Shown here one piece after another: positions 16,076 through 24,597 of a stretch of DNA of 41,502 bases. The DNA is from Myxacorys californica WJT36-NPBG1 (GTDB lineage: Bacteria > Cyanobacteriota > Cyanobacteriia > Leptolyngbyales > Leptolyngbyaceae): NCBI GenBank assembly GCA_019359315.1, contig JAHHHO010000048.1, forward strand, positions 1 through 41,502, written 5' to 3'. The notes under the pieces were generated by a model that did not search any database, was not told the origin of the DNA, and worked only from the letters and a program-made list of their open reading frames with translations. Within the stretch, counting starts at the first letter, position 1. Every line of letters begins with the position of its first letter. Both the position numbers and the translations under genes were made by a program.

Positions 16076-17476
16076 ATGGTTCTTGTAATTGCGGGCGATC
16101 GCAGTGGGGTTGGAAAAACAACCGTGACGCTGGCGTTGTTAGCGGCGCTGAAGCGGTGGGGGTTGTCGGTTCAATCGTTTAAGGTTGGACCTGACTATAT
16201 CGATCCGATGTTTCATCGCGACGTGACGGGACGATCGTGCCGCAATCTCGATCCGGTGCTGACCTCCGAAGCTTATGTGCAGCAGTGCTTTTTGGCTCAC
16301 ACTCAGTCGGTTGACTATGCCCTCATTGAAGGTGTCATGGGGCTGTTTGATGGAGCGGCTGGAACACCCGATTTTGCCAGTACCGCTCACATTGCTCGCT
16401 TGCTGAACGCGCCAATTCTACTGGTGGTGGATTGCAGTCGGTTGTCGCACTCGATCGCGGCGATTTTACACGGCTACCGCTCGTTTGATCCGCGCTTAGA
16501 ATTTGCGGGTGTTGTGCTGAATCGAGTCGGCAGCGATCGCCATCTAGAATTACTGAAAGATGCGATCGCACCGCTCAATATTCCCATTCTTGGAGTCTTA
16601 CATCGAGACGATCAGATTCAGATCCCTGATCGTCATTTAGGTCTGATCCCAATCGACGAACTCAAGGATCTAAATTCGCTTATCGATCGCTTGGCTCAGT
16701 TAGGACAAACCTGCTTCGACTGGTCGCAGCTAAAAGCCTTATTAATTTCACGTTCAATTCATCCCTCGTCGCACGGATCGAACACACGGGTCGAAGCCTC
16801 TCCTTACGCGGCTGGAAGACCTCCTTCGGTTCGCCTTGCGATCGCGCAAGATGCCGCCTTCAATTTCTACTATCCCGACAACTTGGATTTGCTCCAGCAT
16901 CTCGGTGCAGAACTCGTCCCGTGGAGTCCCCTGCACGATACAACGTTGCCTGCTGATATCGATGGGCTCTATTTTGGTGGTGGCTTTCCTGAAGTCTTTG
17001 CTCAAACGCTGTCAGACAACCAGACGATGCGTAGCTCTGTTAAGGCGGCGATTGAATCGGGAATGCCGACGGTTGCAGAGTGTGGCGGACTGATGTATTT
17101 GTGCGATCGCTTAACCGATTTCTCGAATCATTCCTTCCCAATGGTCGGCATCCTGCCGACGGCTGCTGTGATGGGTAAACGGCTCACGCTCGGCTACCGT
17201 AAAGCTCAAGCCCTGCACAATACTCCTCTGATGCTTCAGGGCGAGATTGTTCAGGGTCACGAATTCCATCGATCTCACCTGACGCCTAGTTCCGAAACTC
17301 CCCTGTTTGATCTTTCCTCTCCGTACTCCACAACGCCGCAGCCTTTTTCGGAAGGGTGGCATCTTCCTCACCTCCACGCCTCCTATCTTCATCTCCATTG
17401 GGGCGCAACTCCCGATTTACCCGCTCGATTTCTTCAGCAGTGTCATTTGTATACCTCTAGAGAACGTCGGGTCTAG
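16076..17476 (+). CDS. cbiA: Cobyrinate a,c-diamide synthase
   Basis: Amidates the a and c side chains of the cobyrinic acid ring in cobalamin synthesis, using ATP and glutamine. The 466-residue protein starts MVLVIAGDRSGVGKTTVT, with the P-loop GVGKTT. DPMFHRDVTGRSCRNLDPVL follows near residue 43, and GVMGLFDG lies near 87. The C-terminal class I glutamine amidotransferase domain shows the nucleophile in AECGGLMYL near 338 and a His-rich end (LHASYLHLHWG near 443). Length and domain order are normal for CbiA/CobB. There are no close operon partners. A second cobalamin-related gene, the riboswitch-controlled chelatase at 27627, is in the same window. Confidence 0.94.
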   Translation: MVLVIAGDRSGVGKTTVTLALLAALKRWGLSVQSFKVGPDYIDPMFHRDVTGRSCRNLDPVLTSEAYVQQCFLAHTQSVDYALIEGVMGLFDGAAGTPDFASTAHIARLLNAPILLVVDCSRLSHSIAAILHGYRSFDPRLEFAGVVLNRVGSDRHLELLKDAIAPLNIPILGVLHRDDQIQIPDRHLGLIPIDELKDLNSLIDRLAQLGQTCFDWSQLKALLISRSIHPSSHGSNTRVEASPYAAGRPPSVRLAIAQDAAFNFYYPDNLDLLQHLGAELVPWSPLHDTTLPADIDGLYFGGGFPEVFAQTLSDNQTMRSSVKAAIESGMPTVAECGGLMYLCDRLTDFSNHSFPMVGILPTAAVMGKRLTLGYRKAQALHNTPLMLQGEIVQGHEFHRSHLTPSSETPLFDLSSPYSTTPQPFSEGWHLPHLHASYLHLHWGATPDLPARFLQQCHLYTSRERRV

Positions 17477-18065
17477 AAGAGTCGAGACTGAACGTTGTTC
17501 GATAAGTGATATGCAGAAAATTTCGATTTCTCGAAGAAATTGGAAATTTGGATGCGCAGTTTTCCGTGTTTATGTACTGATCGAATCCGCTGCCAACTCT
17601 TTTATGGCAACTGGTGCGAGAGCTAAACTAACCCTTTAAGCTCAGAACTCCGAAGTTGGAGTAAAAAGCCCGACGTTTCGAGATCTAAACTTCATCTTCC
17701 GAGTAAAAAGCTTGATGCTTCGAGATCGGAAGGCGAAGTTTCAGGATTAGAAGGCGGAGTTCCGAGATCCGAAGGCGGAGTTCCGAGATCCGAAGGCGAA
17801 GTTTCAGGATTAGAAGGCGGAGTTCCGAGATCCGAAGGCGAAGTTTCGAGATCCGAAGGCGAAGTTTCAGAATTTGAGGGCAAACCTTTTAGGTCGGAAC
17901 TTTGCCTATTGAGTTAAAACGATCAACGTTGCCATTTAGAACTTAATTCATGCCTTTGGTTACTGAATCACTGCCCAAAACAAGGTTGCTCAATTCTACA
18001 AACATTGCACCAAAGAACATGAGCAGAAAAGCGATCGCACTAGGCAATCGCTCTTCCCACCTTTT
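17477..18065. other. 589-base spacer between cbiA and ilvD
   Basis: Convergent intergenic region holding the 21-bp tandem array at 17721-17888 and more degenerate relatives just before it. An imperfect dyad near 17517-17550 might end the cbiA transcript. The open frames across the array (minus strand 17692-17883) look like a product of the period being a multiple of three and are not called. Confidence 0.6.
17721..17888. repeat. 21-bp tandem array, seven good copies plus one degenerate
   Basis: Units start CGAGATCCGAAGGCG or CAGGATTAGAAGGCGG and are exactly 21 bases long. Their order shows a higher-level 63-base period (units 1-3 resemble 4-6). The minus-strand reading is a repeated ETSPSDL-type heptad. 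The spacing equals two DNA turns. It is probably a minisatellite; whether it binds a protein is unknown. Confidence 0.85.
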
Positions 18066-19751
18066 CTACCCCAAACCCAAATCCGTTACCGCACCCAGAC
18101 TGCTCGACGACACTAGCTTGGCATACTTCGCCAACACGCCTCTGGTATAACGCGGCGCGGGAGGAGTCCAAGCCGCACGCCGACGGGCTAACTCGTCTTC
18201 CGAGACATGAAGTTCCAGCGATCGCGCCCTAGCATCGATGGTGATCGAATCGCCTTCTTGCACCAGCGCGATCGTCCCGCCGACAAATGCCTCCGGTGCA
18301 ACATGCCCGACCACCATTCCGTAGGTTCCCCCCGAAAAGCGACCATCGGTAATCAGCCCAACCGAATCGCCCAGCCCCGCACCGATAATCGCCGAGGTCG
18401 GAGCCAGCATCTCGCGCATTCCAGGCCCCCCTTTCGGGCCTTCATAGCGAATCACCACCACATCGCCCGCACCAATCCTGCCTGCCAGAATTGCATCCAG
18501 ACAATCTTCTTCAGACTCAAAAACTCGTGCAGGGCCAGTAATCTGCGGTTTCTTAACACCTGTAATTTTTGCCACTGCGCCCTCAGTTGCCAAGTTGCCC
18601 TTCAGAATCGCCAAGTGTCCTTGAGGGTACATCGGGTTATTCCAGGGACGAATCACGTCTTGGTCGGGGCGCGGTTCTTCAGGGATGTCTTTCAGCAATT
18701 CTTCAATCGTCTGTCCGTTAATGGTGATGCAATCTCGATGCAATAAGTTATGCGCCAGCAGCATTTTCATCACCTGAGGAATGCCGCCTGCTTTGTGCAG
18801 ATCAGTTGCGACATAGCGCCCCGACGGTTTGAGATCACATAAAACGGGAACCCGAGCGCGAATCGGTTCAATATCGTCGAGCGTGAAATCAATATTGGCG
18901 GCATGAGCGATCGCTAAGAAGTGCAACACTGCATTCGTCGAGCCACCAACTGCCATGATCACCGCGATCGCATTTTCAATCGACTGGCGGGTAATGATGT
19001 GACGCGGCAACCGCTGATTCCGAATCGCATCGACCAGTGCAGAGGCTGACTTTTCTGCGCTGTCCTGTTTTTCGGCATCTTCCGCCGCCATTGTAGAGGA
19101 ATACATCAAGCTCATCCCCATCGCTTCAAAAGCGGAGGACATTGTATTCGCGGTGTACATACCCCCACAAGAGCCAGCACCGGGACAAGCATGACGCTCG
19201 ACCTCTAGCATCGTGTCTTGAGAAATCTTGCCCGCGCTATATTCTCCAACTGCTTCAAACGAGCTAACGACCGTGAGATCTTTGCCATTTAAATGTCCGG
19301 GTTTGATCGTGCCACCATAGACAAAAATGGCAGGAATATTCATGCGTGCCATCGCGATCATCGCACCGGGCATATTTTTATCACAGCCCCCGATCGCCAA
19401 AACACCGTCCATGCTTTGACCCATGCAAGCAGTTTCGATCGAATCTGCAATCACATCCCGCGACACGAGAGAATATTTCATTCCCTCCGTTCCCATCGAA
19501 ATCCCATCACTGATCGTAATCGTACCGAACATCTGAGGCATTCCACCCGCCACTCGAACCCCAGCTTCGGCGCGGTTTGCGAGGGGTTGAATTCCCATGT
19601 TGCAGGGGGTAATCGTGCTATGACCGTTAGCGATCCCCACAATGGGCTTGGTGAAGTCTTCGTCGTTAAAGCCAACGGCGCGTAGCATAGCGCGATTTGG
19701 GGAGCGCTGCACGCCCTGAGTAATCGCTTGACTCTTAAGATTGTCCGGCAT
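18066..19751 (-). CDS. ilvD: Dihydroxy-acid dehydratase
   Basis: Third enzyme of valine and isoleucine synthesis: it dehydrates 2,3-dihydroxy-3-methylvalerate and the isovalerate analogue to 2-keto acids. The 561-residue protein has the three conserved cluster-binding cysteines in [20 protein letters not shown] and [17 protein letters not shown]. It also has the C-terminal [15 protein letters not shown] and DGRFSGG motifs. Length and motifs are normal for bacterial IlvD. The ATG at 19751 gives the usual N-terminus ([20 protein letters not shown]). It is a single gene. Confidence 0.96.
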   Translation of the reverse strand: MPDNLKSQAITQGVQRSPNRAMLRAVGFNDEDFTKPIVGIANGHSTITPCNMGIQPLANRAEAGVRVAGGMPQMFGTITISDGISMGTEGMKYSLVSRDVIADSIETACMGQSMDGVLAIGGCDKNMPGAMIAMARMNIPAIFVYGGTIKPGHLNGKDLTVVSSFEAVGEYSAGKISQDTMLEVERHACPGAGSCGGMYTANTMSSAFEAMGMSLMYSSTMAAEDAEKQDSAEKSASALVDAIRNQRLPRHIITRQSIENAIAVIMAVGGSTNAVLHFLAIAHAANIDFTLDDIEPIRARVPVLCDLKPSGRYVATDLHKAGGIPQVMKMLLAHNLLHRDCITINGQTIEELLKDIPEEPRPDQDVIRPWNNPMYPQGHLAILKGNLATEGAVAKITGVKKPQITGPARVFESEEDCLDAILAGRIGAGDVVVIRYEGPKGGPGMREMLAPTSAIIGAGLGDSVGLITDGRFSGGTYGMVVGHVAPEAFVGGTIALVQEGDSITIDARARSLELHVSEDELARRRAAWTPPAPRYTRGVLAKYAKLVSSSSLGAVTDLGLG

Positions 19752-19896
19752 CGTAGTAAGGTGTAGTTCGTAGTGCGGAATGAAATGGCGCAGATGGCGA
19801 TCGCATTCAATAACAGACCGCCATTCTAGAACGTTTAAGGATGCCGCTCTTAGCGTTTCGTAGTTTTCTTAAGAGAGCAAGCTTACGAGAACAAAC

Positions 19897-20664
19897 TTAC
19901 GAGAACAAATTAAATCGTTGCAATTGCGCCTCGACGGTTTTTGCTAACAGTTTCCGCAGTTGCGTCTTATCTTTAAAGACCAACCGATTTTGGCTGGGTA
20001 AATCAAACGGAAAATGCCCCGGTAGGTCTGAGCGCTCCATCTGAGTCAGCAAAATCTGCTCCGTGCGCTTCGCTTGTAGCGCATATCCCATTTCAACACA
20101 GACTTTGGGGCTAGGGATCAGCAATGAAGGCGATCCAACGATTTCAGCGATCGCCGTTCCATCGGCAACAAATAATAGGCACTGGCGAATCGATCGCATC
20201 AAACTGCTGTTGATCCGAATCGGGCCGTCTGAGAGACGATGCGATTCTCTCAAGGTTAGAGGGAGGCGCGATCGCCGATTGAGGCTTTCGATGATGCTGC
20301 CTAGCTCATCGCGCAAAAGCTCACTCGATTCTGAAAACTCAGTCTGGTAGCACAAGAAAATCTCTGGCTCTAGAGAGGCCATCACTTCTTGCTTTGAAAA
20401 ATAGATTTCGTGGCTAGAGAGATCGATGTTAGAGATCGCGTATCCACCGCTTCCTTCAACATAAAACTCGACGCTTTCGCCCTCGAGATAGCGCCCAAAC
20501 CAAGCCGACTTTTCAACCTCTGAACTGTCTTCCAGGAAGTCCGCCCGAAGCCCCGATTTCAACAGACTATTTTTACTCAATCTCAAGTCGTGGGGCCGCT
20601 TTTTCAAGTCCCGGATGGGTTCATACTGTTCTAAATACCATGCTTTGAGAGCAATAATCGCCAT
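19897..20664 (-). CDS. Unknown protein with C-terminal TIR-like/nucleotide-binding domain
   Basis: A 255-residue soluble protein. The N-terminal ~95 residues are not recognised (many charged residues; SGGYAISNIDLSSHEIYFSK). From about 98 the pattern changes to PEIFLCYQTEFSESSELLRD, then a loop, then CLLFVADGTAIAEI (162-175), and PSPKVCVEMGYALQAKRTEQ (185-204) with Glu191. Strand-loop-helix order and an E-x-GYAL motif recall TIR-like and CAP12-type nucleotide-binding domains, and also nucleoside deoxyribosyltransferases. Such domains often cleave NAD or nucleotides in defence. AGGA lies seven bases before the ATG at 20664. No partner gene is adjacent, so a defence role is only a suggestion. 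Confidence 0.6.
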   Translation of the reverse strand: MAIIALKAWYLEQYEPIRDLKKRPHDLRLSKNSLLKSGLRADFLEDSSEVEKSAWFGRYLEGESVEFYVEGSGGYAISNIDLSSHEIYFSKQEVMASLEPEIFLCYQTEFSESSELLRDELGSIIESLNRRSRLPLTLRESHRLSDGPIRINSSLMRSIRQCLLFVADGTAIAEIVGSPSLLIPSPKVCVEMGYALQAKRTEQILLTQMERSDLPGHFPFDLPSQNRLVFKDKTQLRKLLAKTVEAQLQRFNLFS

Positions 20665-21026
20665 GCCGTTTCCTGCCTCTTTCTCAGTTTAAGCCTACAG
20701 CACCCAGCGTTTATTCTCTGAGTGGTCTTCTTTTATTGGTTATTGTATATAGAGTTGAACTGATCAAACTCGCAAAATAGGATCAGAGCGCCCATCGTTA
20801 TCTAGTTTAGTACAAAAGAACTATAAAGCTATTTTGCAAAGATAAAAATTTGTAGACTTTGAAATTAGAACTCACAAAGAACACGATGCCTAACGGTGAT
20901 GCGGCATCTTGTATAGATCGTAGAAATATGGGTCGTAAAAAATCGCTACCTGTAGTTCATTTATGGACGAACTCAGATAGCGATTTTTCAATCCCTCGAA
21001 ATACGGACTATCAAGATGGAAGGTTC
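20665..21026. other. 362-base spacer with a long hairpin
   Basis: Holds the promoter of the TIR-like gene at its left end and the long hairpin at 20937-20988. No other gene is seen. Confidence 0.5.
20937..20988 (-). terminator. Long hairpin terminator after the Mo-nitro_C-type gene
   Basis: AAAAAATCGCTACCTG (20937-20952) pairs with CAGATAGCGATTTTT (20974-20988) with one wobble. The inner AGTTC/GAACT extends the stem to about 20 bp with a bulge. It starts 38 bases after the stop at 21027 and has A/T runs on both sides. Confidence 0.75.
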
Positions 21027-21422
21027 TTAGCAATAGCAGCTAATGTCTTCTCCACATTCATCGGCTAGATAGCACAATGCTCGAAACCGCAAGCCTACAA
21101 CTTCTTCGTAAAAAGGATTTAGCTTGCAGAGGGGCGGAATGTGAAACAGAGTCTTCCCAAGAAGCTTAATGTCGCGCTCAAAAGGGCATTGAGCAGGAAC
21201 TAGCTTACAAACAGAATGAGCAAATCGGTTACTGCGAACTTCGATGTGGTCAATCTTCTGTCGAAAAGACTGTAACAAATTGAATTTGAACGTTTGGGTA
21301 GGTTGAACAGGATGCTCGCCTTCTGCAGAGTTGGGAAGCAAAATCCATGCGGCAAGGGTAACGTTATGCTGTCTTGGATCTTGGTTAGGGGAGTCGAGGC
21401 GATCAAGTTGCTGGAAACTCAT
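21027..21422 (-). CDS. Mo-dependent nitrogenase C-terminal-domain family protein
   Basis: A 131-residue protein matching the cyanobacterial 'Mo-dependent nitrogenase C-terminal' family (PF06967 by recollection). The diagnostic region is at the C-terminus: LVPAQCPFERDIKLLGKTLF, HIPPLCKLNPFYEEVVGLRF, then RALCYLADECGEDISCYC. The regularly spaced cysteines suggest metal or disulfide chemistry, but no reaction is known. The name reflects similarity to the tail of a nitrogenase-associated protein, not a nitrogenase subunit. The ATG at 21422 is preferred over the TTG at 21449. The gene is single, with its own terminator. Occurrence is broad in cyanobacteria, including strains that do not fix nitrogen. 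Confidence 0.8.
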   Translation of the reverse strand: MSFQQLDRLDSPNQDPRQHNVTLAAWILLPNSAEGEHPVQPTQTFKFNLLQSFRQKIDHIEVRSNRFAHSVCKLVPAQCPFERDIKLLGKTLFHIPPLCKLNPFYEEVVGLRFRALCYLADECGEDISCYC

Positions 21423-21879
21423 TTGATTGACGATCCTCAAACGGGACAAAAGTGTAGAGGGTTAGCGAATGTCCAACGGTTGCTGTAGAAAGAATGAAGC
21501 GACTTTGGACAACTAGTCTTATCGGAAACGACACCTAAATTAAGTTGAGTAGAGCTTTTATGTGTCGGTACCTTCATATATCTTAACAGACGTCACTAGT
21601 TTGCCTAATGTTTCTTTAAATGAAATGAGTAAACTTACTGAACTTTCTAAATCTTTATCTCTTTGGGCAGTAAGTACAGTCTAGTTTCGTTACATAAAGT
21701 TGAACAAGCTTATTGTAGACACTCTGACGAGAGATACAAGATACATAGATTACAAATTGAGGAAAGATATTTGATCCCTGCATTTAGTTCATGCCGATCT
21801 AGCATTTTTTCCACAAAAAAAGCCGAGGGATTGCACCTCGACTTTCTAGAAGTTGCAAACAAACTAACAATCTGCTGAT
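21423..21879. other. 457-base spacer
   Basis: Upstream region of the Mo-nitro_C-type gene plus the terminator of the next minus-strand gene (21815-21842). No other gene or known RNA is recognised. Confidence 0.45.
21815..21842 (-). terminator. Terminator after the coiled-coil protein gene
   Basis: GCCGAGG (21823-21829) pairs with CCTCGAC (21836-21842) with one wobble. The A run before it (21815-21821) is a T run on the minus strand. Confidence 0.7.
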
Positions 21880-22278
21880 TTACCGATTCTCAACAGGAGT
21901 TGATTCAGGCTCCCATACGACAATCTTCTGATTGGGATCGGCTAGATTAGTTTGCTCTTGAATAATGGTCTTCGTTTGACGCGGATCAAAGTAGTGGTTG
22001 AATTCTACCTTCACTTTTCCGACCCGTTCGTTCGTGGTTTTGACTTCAGCCTGAATTTCTTTGAGTTTAGTTTGCTGGGCAGCGCTGTAGGGAAGAAGCT
22101 GTATCAAGGCAGCGATCGCGGCTCCAGAGATCACTAAGTTCACACTAATTTTCACAGTCGCTTCAAACGCAAGCGCTCGATGGTGACGCTGTTGGCGCTG
22201 TTGGTAGGCTTGGGGATTAGAACGAGGAGTTCTAGTCGGTTGTCGGGCAGGGGGCTTGGGTAAAGGCAGTGCGCTCAT
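21880..22278 (-). CDS. Conserved one-pass membrane coiled-coil protein
   Basis: A 132-residue protein. The Pro/Arg-rich N-terminus (KPPARQPTRTPRSNPQAYQQ) is probably cytoplasmic. One membrane helix follows at about 42-64 (VKISVNLVISGAAIAALIQL). After it come a coiled coil (QQTKLKEIQAEVKTTNERVG) and a conserved end with FNHYFDPRQTKTIIQEQTN. The layout resembles small division-type proteins such as FtsL/FtsB, but there is no direct evidence for that role. I believe homologues are common in cyanobacteria, but the family has no name I can give. Its start lacks a strong ribosome-binding site. Confidence 0.7.
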   Translation of the reverse strand: MSALPLPKPPARQPTRTPRSNPQAYQQRQQRHHRALAFEATVKISVNLVISGAAIAALIQLLPYSAAQQTKLKEIQAEVKTTNERVGKVKVEFNHYFDPRQTKTIIQEQTNLADPNQKIVVWEPESTPVENR

Positions 22279-22687
22279 GGGTTCAACAACGTGTCAACAA
22301 ACAGAAAAAGTAACGAGAAAGCATTGCCAAATAGAAACAAAATTGTGATAGGCGATTTTAGGATTCAATTCATCGTTTCGCGTCTTGCGCGCAAAATCGA
22401 CTCGGCGCTCTTGAGCAAACTACTGAGTCAGTCACGACGAGCAAATTTACTCTATATACACAGAGCTAATCCAAAATCGCAAATCTATGACTCAAAATCA
22501 AGAAGTACGGGTGAACTAAGCAGCTTTCTAACGTTCCTGTCTGAGCACGAAACCTTGAGTCTGACAGGAAACGAGTCTTGCTAGTTTACTCGGACTTGTT
22601 AAAATGATCGCAAAGTTTTTTGGATCGCTTCTTCAAGGTTGAGAATACATGCAAGTCAAGCTTCCTGTCATGCGCTAGTTGAGGAAC
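22279..22687. other. 409-base spacer upstream of the coiled-coil gene
   Basis: Between two minus-strand genes. It includes an inverted repeat (CGTTCCTGTC near 22532 and GACAGGAAACG near 22563) that could be a psaM terminator. Otherwise nothing is recognised. Confidence 0.4.
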
Positions 22688-22783
22688 CTACTTATACAGT
22701 TCGGTTGCTAACCGGAAGGCGAGTACCCCTGGAATGAGGGCAACGACCAAAGCAACTAGAATCTGGGTGTCCGATAAAGACAT
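22688..22783 (-). CDS. psaM: Photosystem I subunit XII (PsaM)
   Basis: A 31-residue thylakoid membrane peptide starting MSLSDTQILVALVVALIPGV and ending LAFRLATELYK. It matches PsaM almost along its whole length (Synechocystis PsaM begins MALSDTQIL and ends LSTELYK). The single helix packs at the monomer interface of trimeric photosystem I. TAAGGAG lies ten bases before the ATG at 22783, a good ribosome-binding site. The gene is easily missed because of its size. It is transcribed alone, away from terC. Confidence 0.95.
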   Translation of the reverse strand: MSLSDTQILVALVVALIPGVLAFRLATELYK

Positions 22784-23064
22784 AGTTTGGAAACTCCTTA
22801 TCTCAGCGTTATAGTTCCTCAATTTCAACTAAAATGCTCATTTCGGAAAGCCTTTGTAACAAGATGCAACAGAGGGACTCCTGCAGCAACGCTTCGAGAG
22901 GACACGAAGTCGCCCTCGGGTGGTCAATGCACCTCTAGAGGGTTTATTTTGGTTACGAGCAGAATCTAGCATGAAAAAGCTAGGCTGGTGAATGGGTATA
23001 TAGTGGCATGGTTGAGTGTCTCTTGCCTTTGTAGTTATTGCGTTGTGATTTTGTTGAGCTTTAA

Positions 23065-23850
23065 ATGCTAGATCAGTTGTTCAATTCTCCCCATCCCATT
23101 AGTGCTCACACCCTACTGCTGTTGCCTGTTTTAGTGGCGCTAGAAGCAGTGTTGTCCGCCGATAATGCGATCGCGCTGGCCGCTTTAGTTCAAGGACTGC
23201 AAAATCTCGAACTTGAAAAGCGAGCGCTGAACATTGGCTTAGTATTTGCCTACGTCCTTCGGATGACGCTAATCGTATTCGCTTCACGGGTAATTGGGTT
23301 CTGGCAATTTGAGTTGGCAGGAGCGCTGTACTTGTTATGGCTCGTATTCCAGTACTTCAAATCTAAACCTGAAGAGAGCGAGGACGAAGAGCATCGTGAA
23401 CCTCGATTTGCGTCGCTCTGGCAAGCGATCCCGGTAATTGCCATTACAGATCTGGCGTTTTCGTTGGATAGCGTCACGACTGCGATCGCGGTTTCCGATG
23501 AAATTTGGCTCGTTCTAATCGGAGGCACAATCGGCATTGTTACCCTACGGTTTATGGCAGGCTTATTTATTCGCTGGTTAGGGGAATATTCTCACCTTGA
23601 AGATGCAGGATATTTAACCGTTGCCTTGGTCGGACTCCGCCTCTTACTGCGGGTGGTAAATGACAGTCTTGTACCACCAGAATGGCTGATGATTTCGATG
23701 ATTGGGCTGCTGTTTGCTTGGGGCTTTTCAGAGCGTAAAGCTCCAGAAAATGAGTTGGTAGCTGCCGAGGGAGATGCCATTGAGTTTGAAAAGAGTCCGA
23801 CAGTTGAGTTGGAAGAGAGCTCGGCAGTTGAAGTCGGGGAAGAACGCTAA
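23065..23850 (+). CDS. TerC-family integral membrane protein
   Basis: A 261-residue protein with about seven membrane helices. The conserved TerC core is clear: LEAVLSADNAIALAALVQGL near residue 27, and TDLAFSLDSVTTAIAVSDEI near 130. The Asp residues in SADN and SLDS are the expected metal-site residues. Family members act in metal (often manganese) handling; in plants and cyanobacteria TerC-like proteins affect thylakoid biogenesis. The C-terminus is an acidic Glu-rich tail (VELEESSAVEVGEER) not needed for the fold. The gene starts 281 bases beyond psaM, divergent from it, and ends at a palindrome shared with ndk. Confidence 0.88.
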   Translation: MLDQLFNSPHPISAHTLLLLPVLVALEAVLSADNAIALAALVQGLQNLELEKRALNIGLVFAYVLRMTLIVFASRVIGFWQFELAGALYLLWLVFQYFKSKPEESEDEEHREPRFASLWQAIPVIAITDLAFSLDSVTTAIAVSDEIWLVLIGGTIGIVTLRFMAGLFIRWLGEYSHLEDAGYLTVALVGLRLLLRVVNDSLVPPEWLMISMIGLLFAWGFSERKAPENELVAAEGDAIEFEKSPTVELEESSAVEVGEER

Positions 23851-23855
23851 ATAGA

Positions 23856-23881
23856 AAGGGCGACTGAATTCAGTCGCCCTT
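23856..23881. terminator. Perfect 26-nt palindrome between terC and ndk
   Basis: AAGGGCGACTGAA followed by TTCAGTCGCCCTT forms a 13-bp stem between two convergent genes. It lacks long T runs, so the strength of termination is unsure. Confidence 0.6.
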
Positions 23882-23901
23882 CGCTAATAAAGCAGCTTGA
23901 G

Positions 23902-24351
23902 TTATTCGTAAGTCCAGGTGGTGAGTGTGGGTTGCCAATTCACTAACTCTTCGTCTTTGAACCACAAGGCAATTTCACGCTGAGCCGTCTCGATCGCGTC
24001 GGAACCATGAATTAGGTTGCGTCCGATACTGACTCCATAATCGCCCCGAATCGTTCCCGGTTCGGCCGTTAGCGGATTGGTTGCACCAATGACTTTTCGA
24101 GCGGCAGCAACGACGCCATCCCCTTCCCAGACCATTGCAATAATTGGACCGGACGTGATGAACTCGACTAATCCACTAAAGAAGGGGCGCTCTTTGTGTA
24201 CGTCGTAATGTTGCTCTGCTAATTCGCGACTCACGCTCATGAATTTAAGACCAACGAGCGTAAATCCTTTCGTTTCAAACCGTTTGATGATGTCACCAAT
24301 TAGTTTGCGCTGAACTCCATCGGGTTTAATGGCTAAAAAGGTGCGTTCCAA
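23902..24351 (-). CDS. ndk: Nucleoside diphosphate kinase
   Basis: Transfers the gamma-phosphate of ATP to other nucleoside diphosphates through a phospho-histidine. [20 protein letters not shown] opens the fold, and the active-site His lies in [14 protein letters not shown]. The end ([14 protein letters not shown]) is typical. I chose the TTG at 24351 because it gives exactly the usual 149 residues, begins at the family N-terminus (LERTFLAIK, Met by initiation) and has GGGAG seven bases upstream. The longer frame from ATG 24378 adds nine residues (MSNFFGSPS) without a ribosome-binding site and is the alternative. Single gene. Confidence 0.93.
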   Translation of the reverse strand: MERTFLAIKPDGVQRKLIGDIIKRFETKGFTLVGLKFMSVSRELAEQHYDVHKERPFFSGLVEFITSGPIIAMVWEGDGVVAAARKVIGATNPLTAEPGTIRGDYGVSIGRNLIHGSDAIETAQREIALWFKDEELVNWQPTLTTWTYE

Positions 24352-24597
24352 GCTGGGACTCCCAAAAAAATTACTCATTTTTACAAAGACCAGATTAGCC
24401 TAGAACGGGTGAGAGGGCACAGGTAATGAAGAGGGCAGTCTTTAATGTTTTTGTTTGAAATCAGCTATTGAGACGCCTAATCTGTGATCCCCTCTACATA
24501 ACGTCTTGTGACTGACTTCGATTTTTGCAACGGTGCGATAAACTGGCATTCGATTGAGACTATCACTACTGAAGACTACCACCGAGGGAGCCGCATA

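Noticed and set aside
17692-17883. 63-codon minus-strand frame with SPSDL repeats
   Set aside because: Same reason: a product of the 21-base array, without a start signal.
19293-19685. 130-codon plus-strand frame inside ilvD
   Set aside because: Opposite strand of a strongly conserved gene; no independent evidence.
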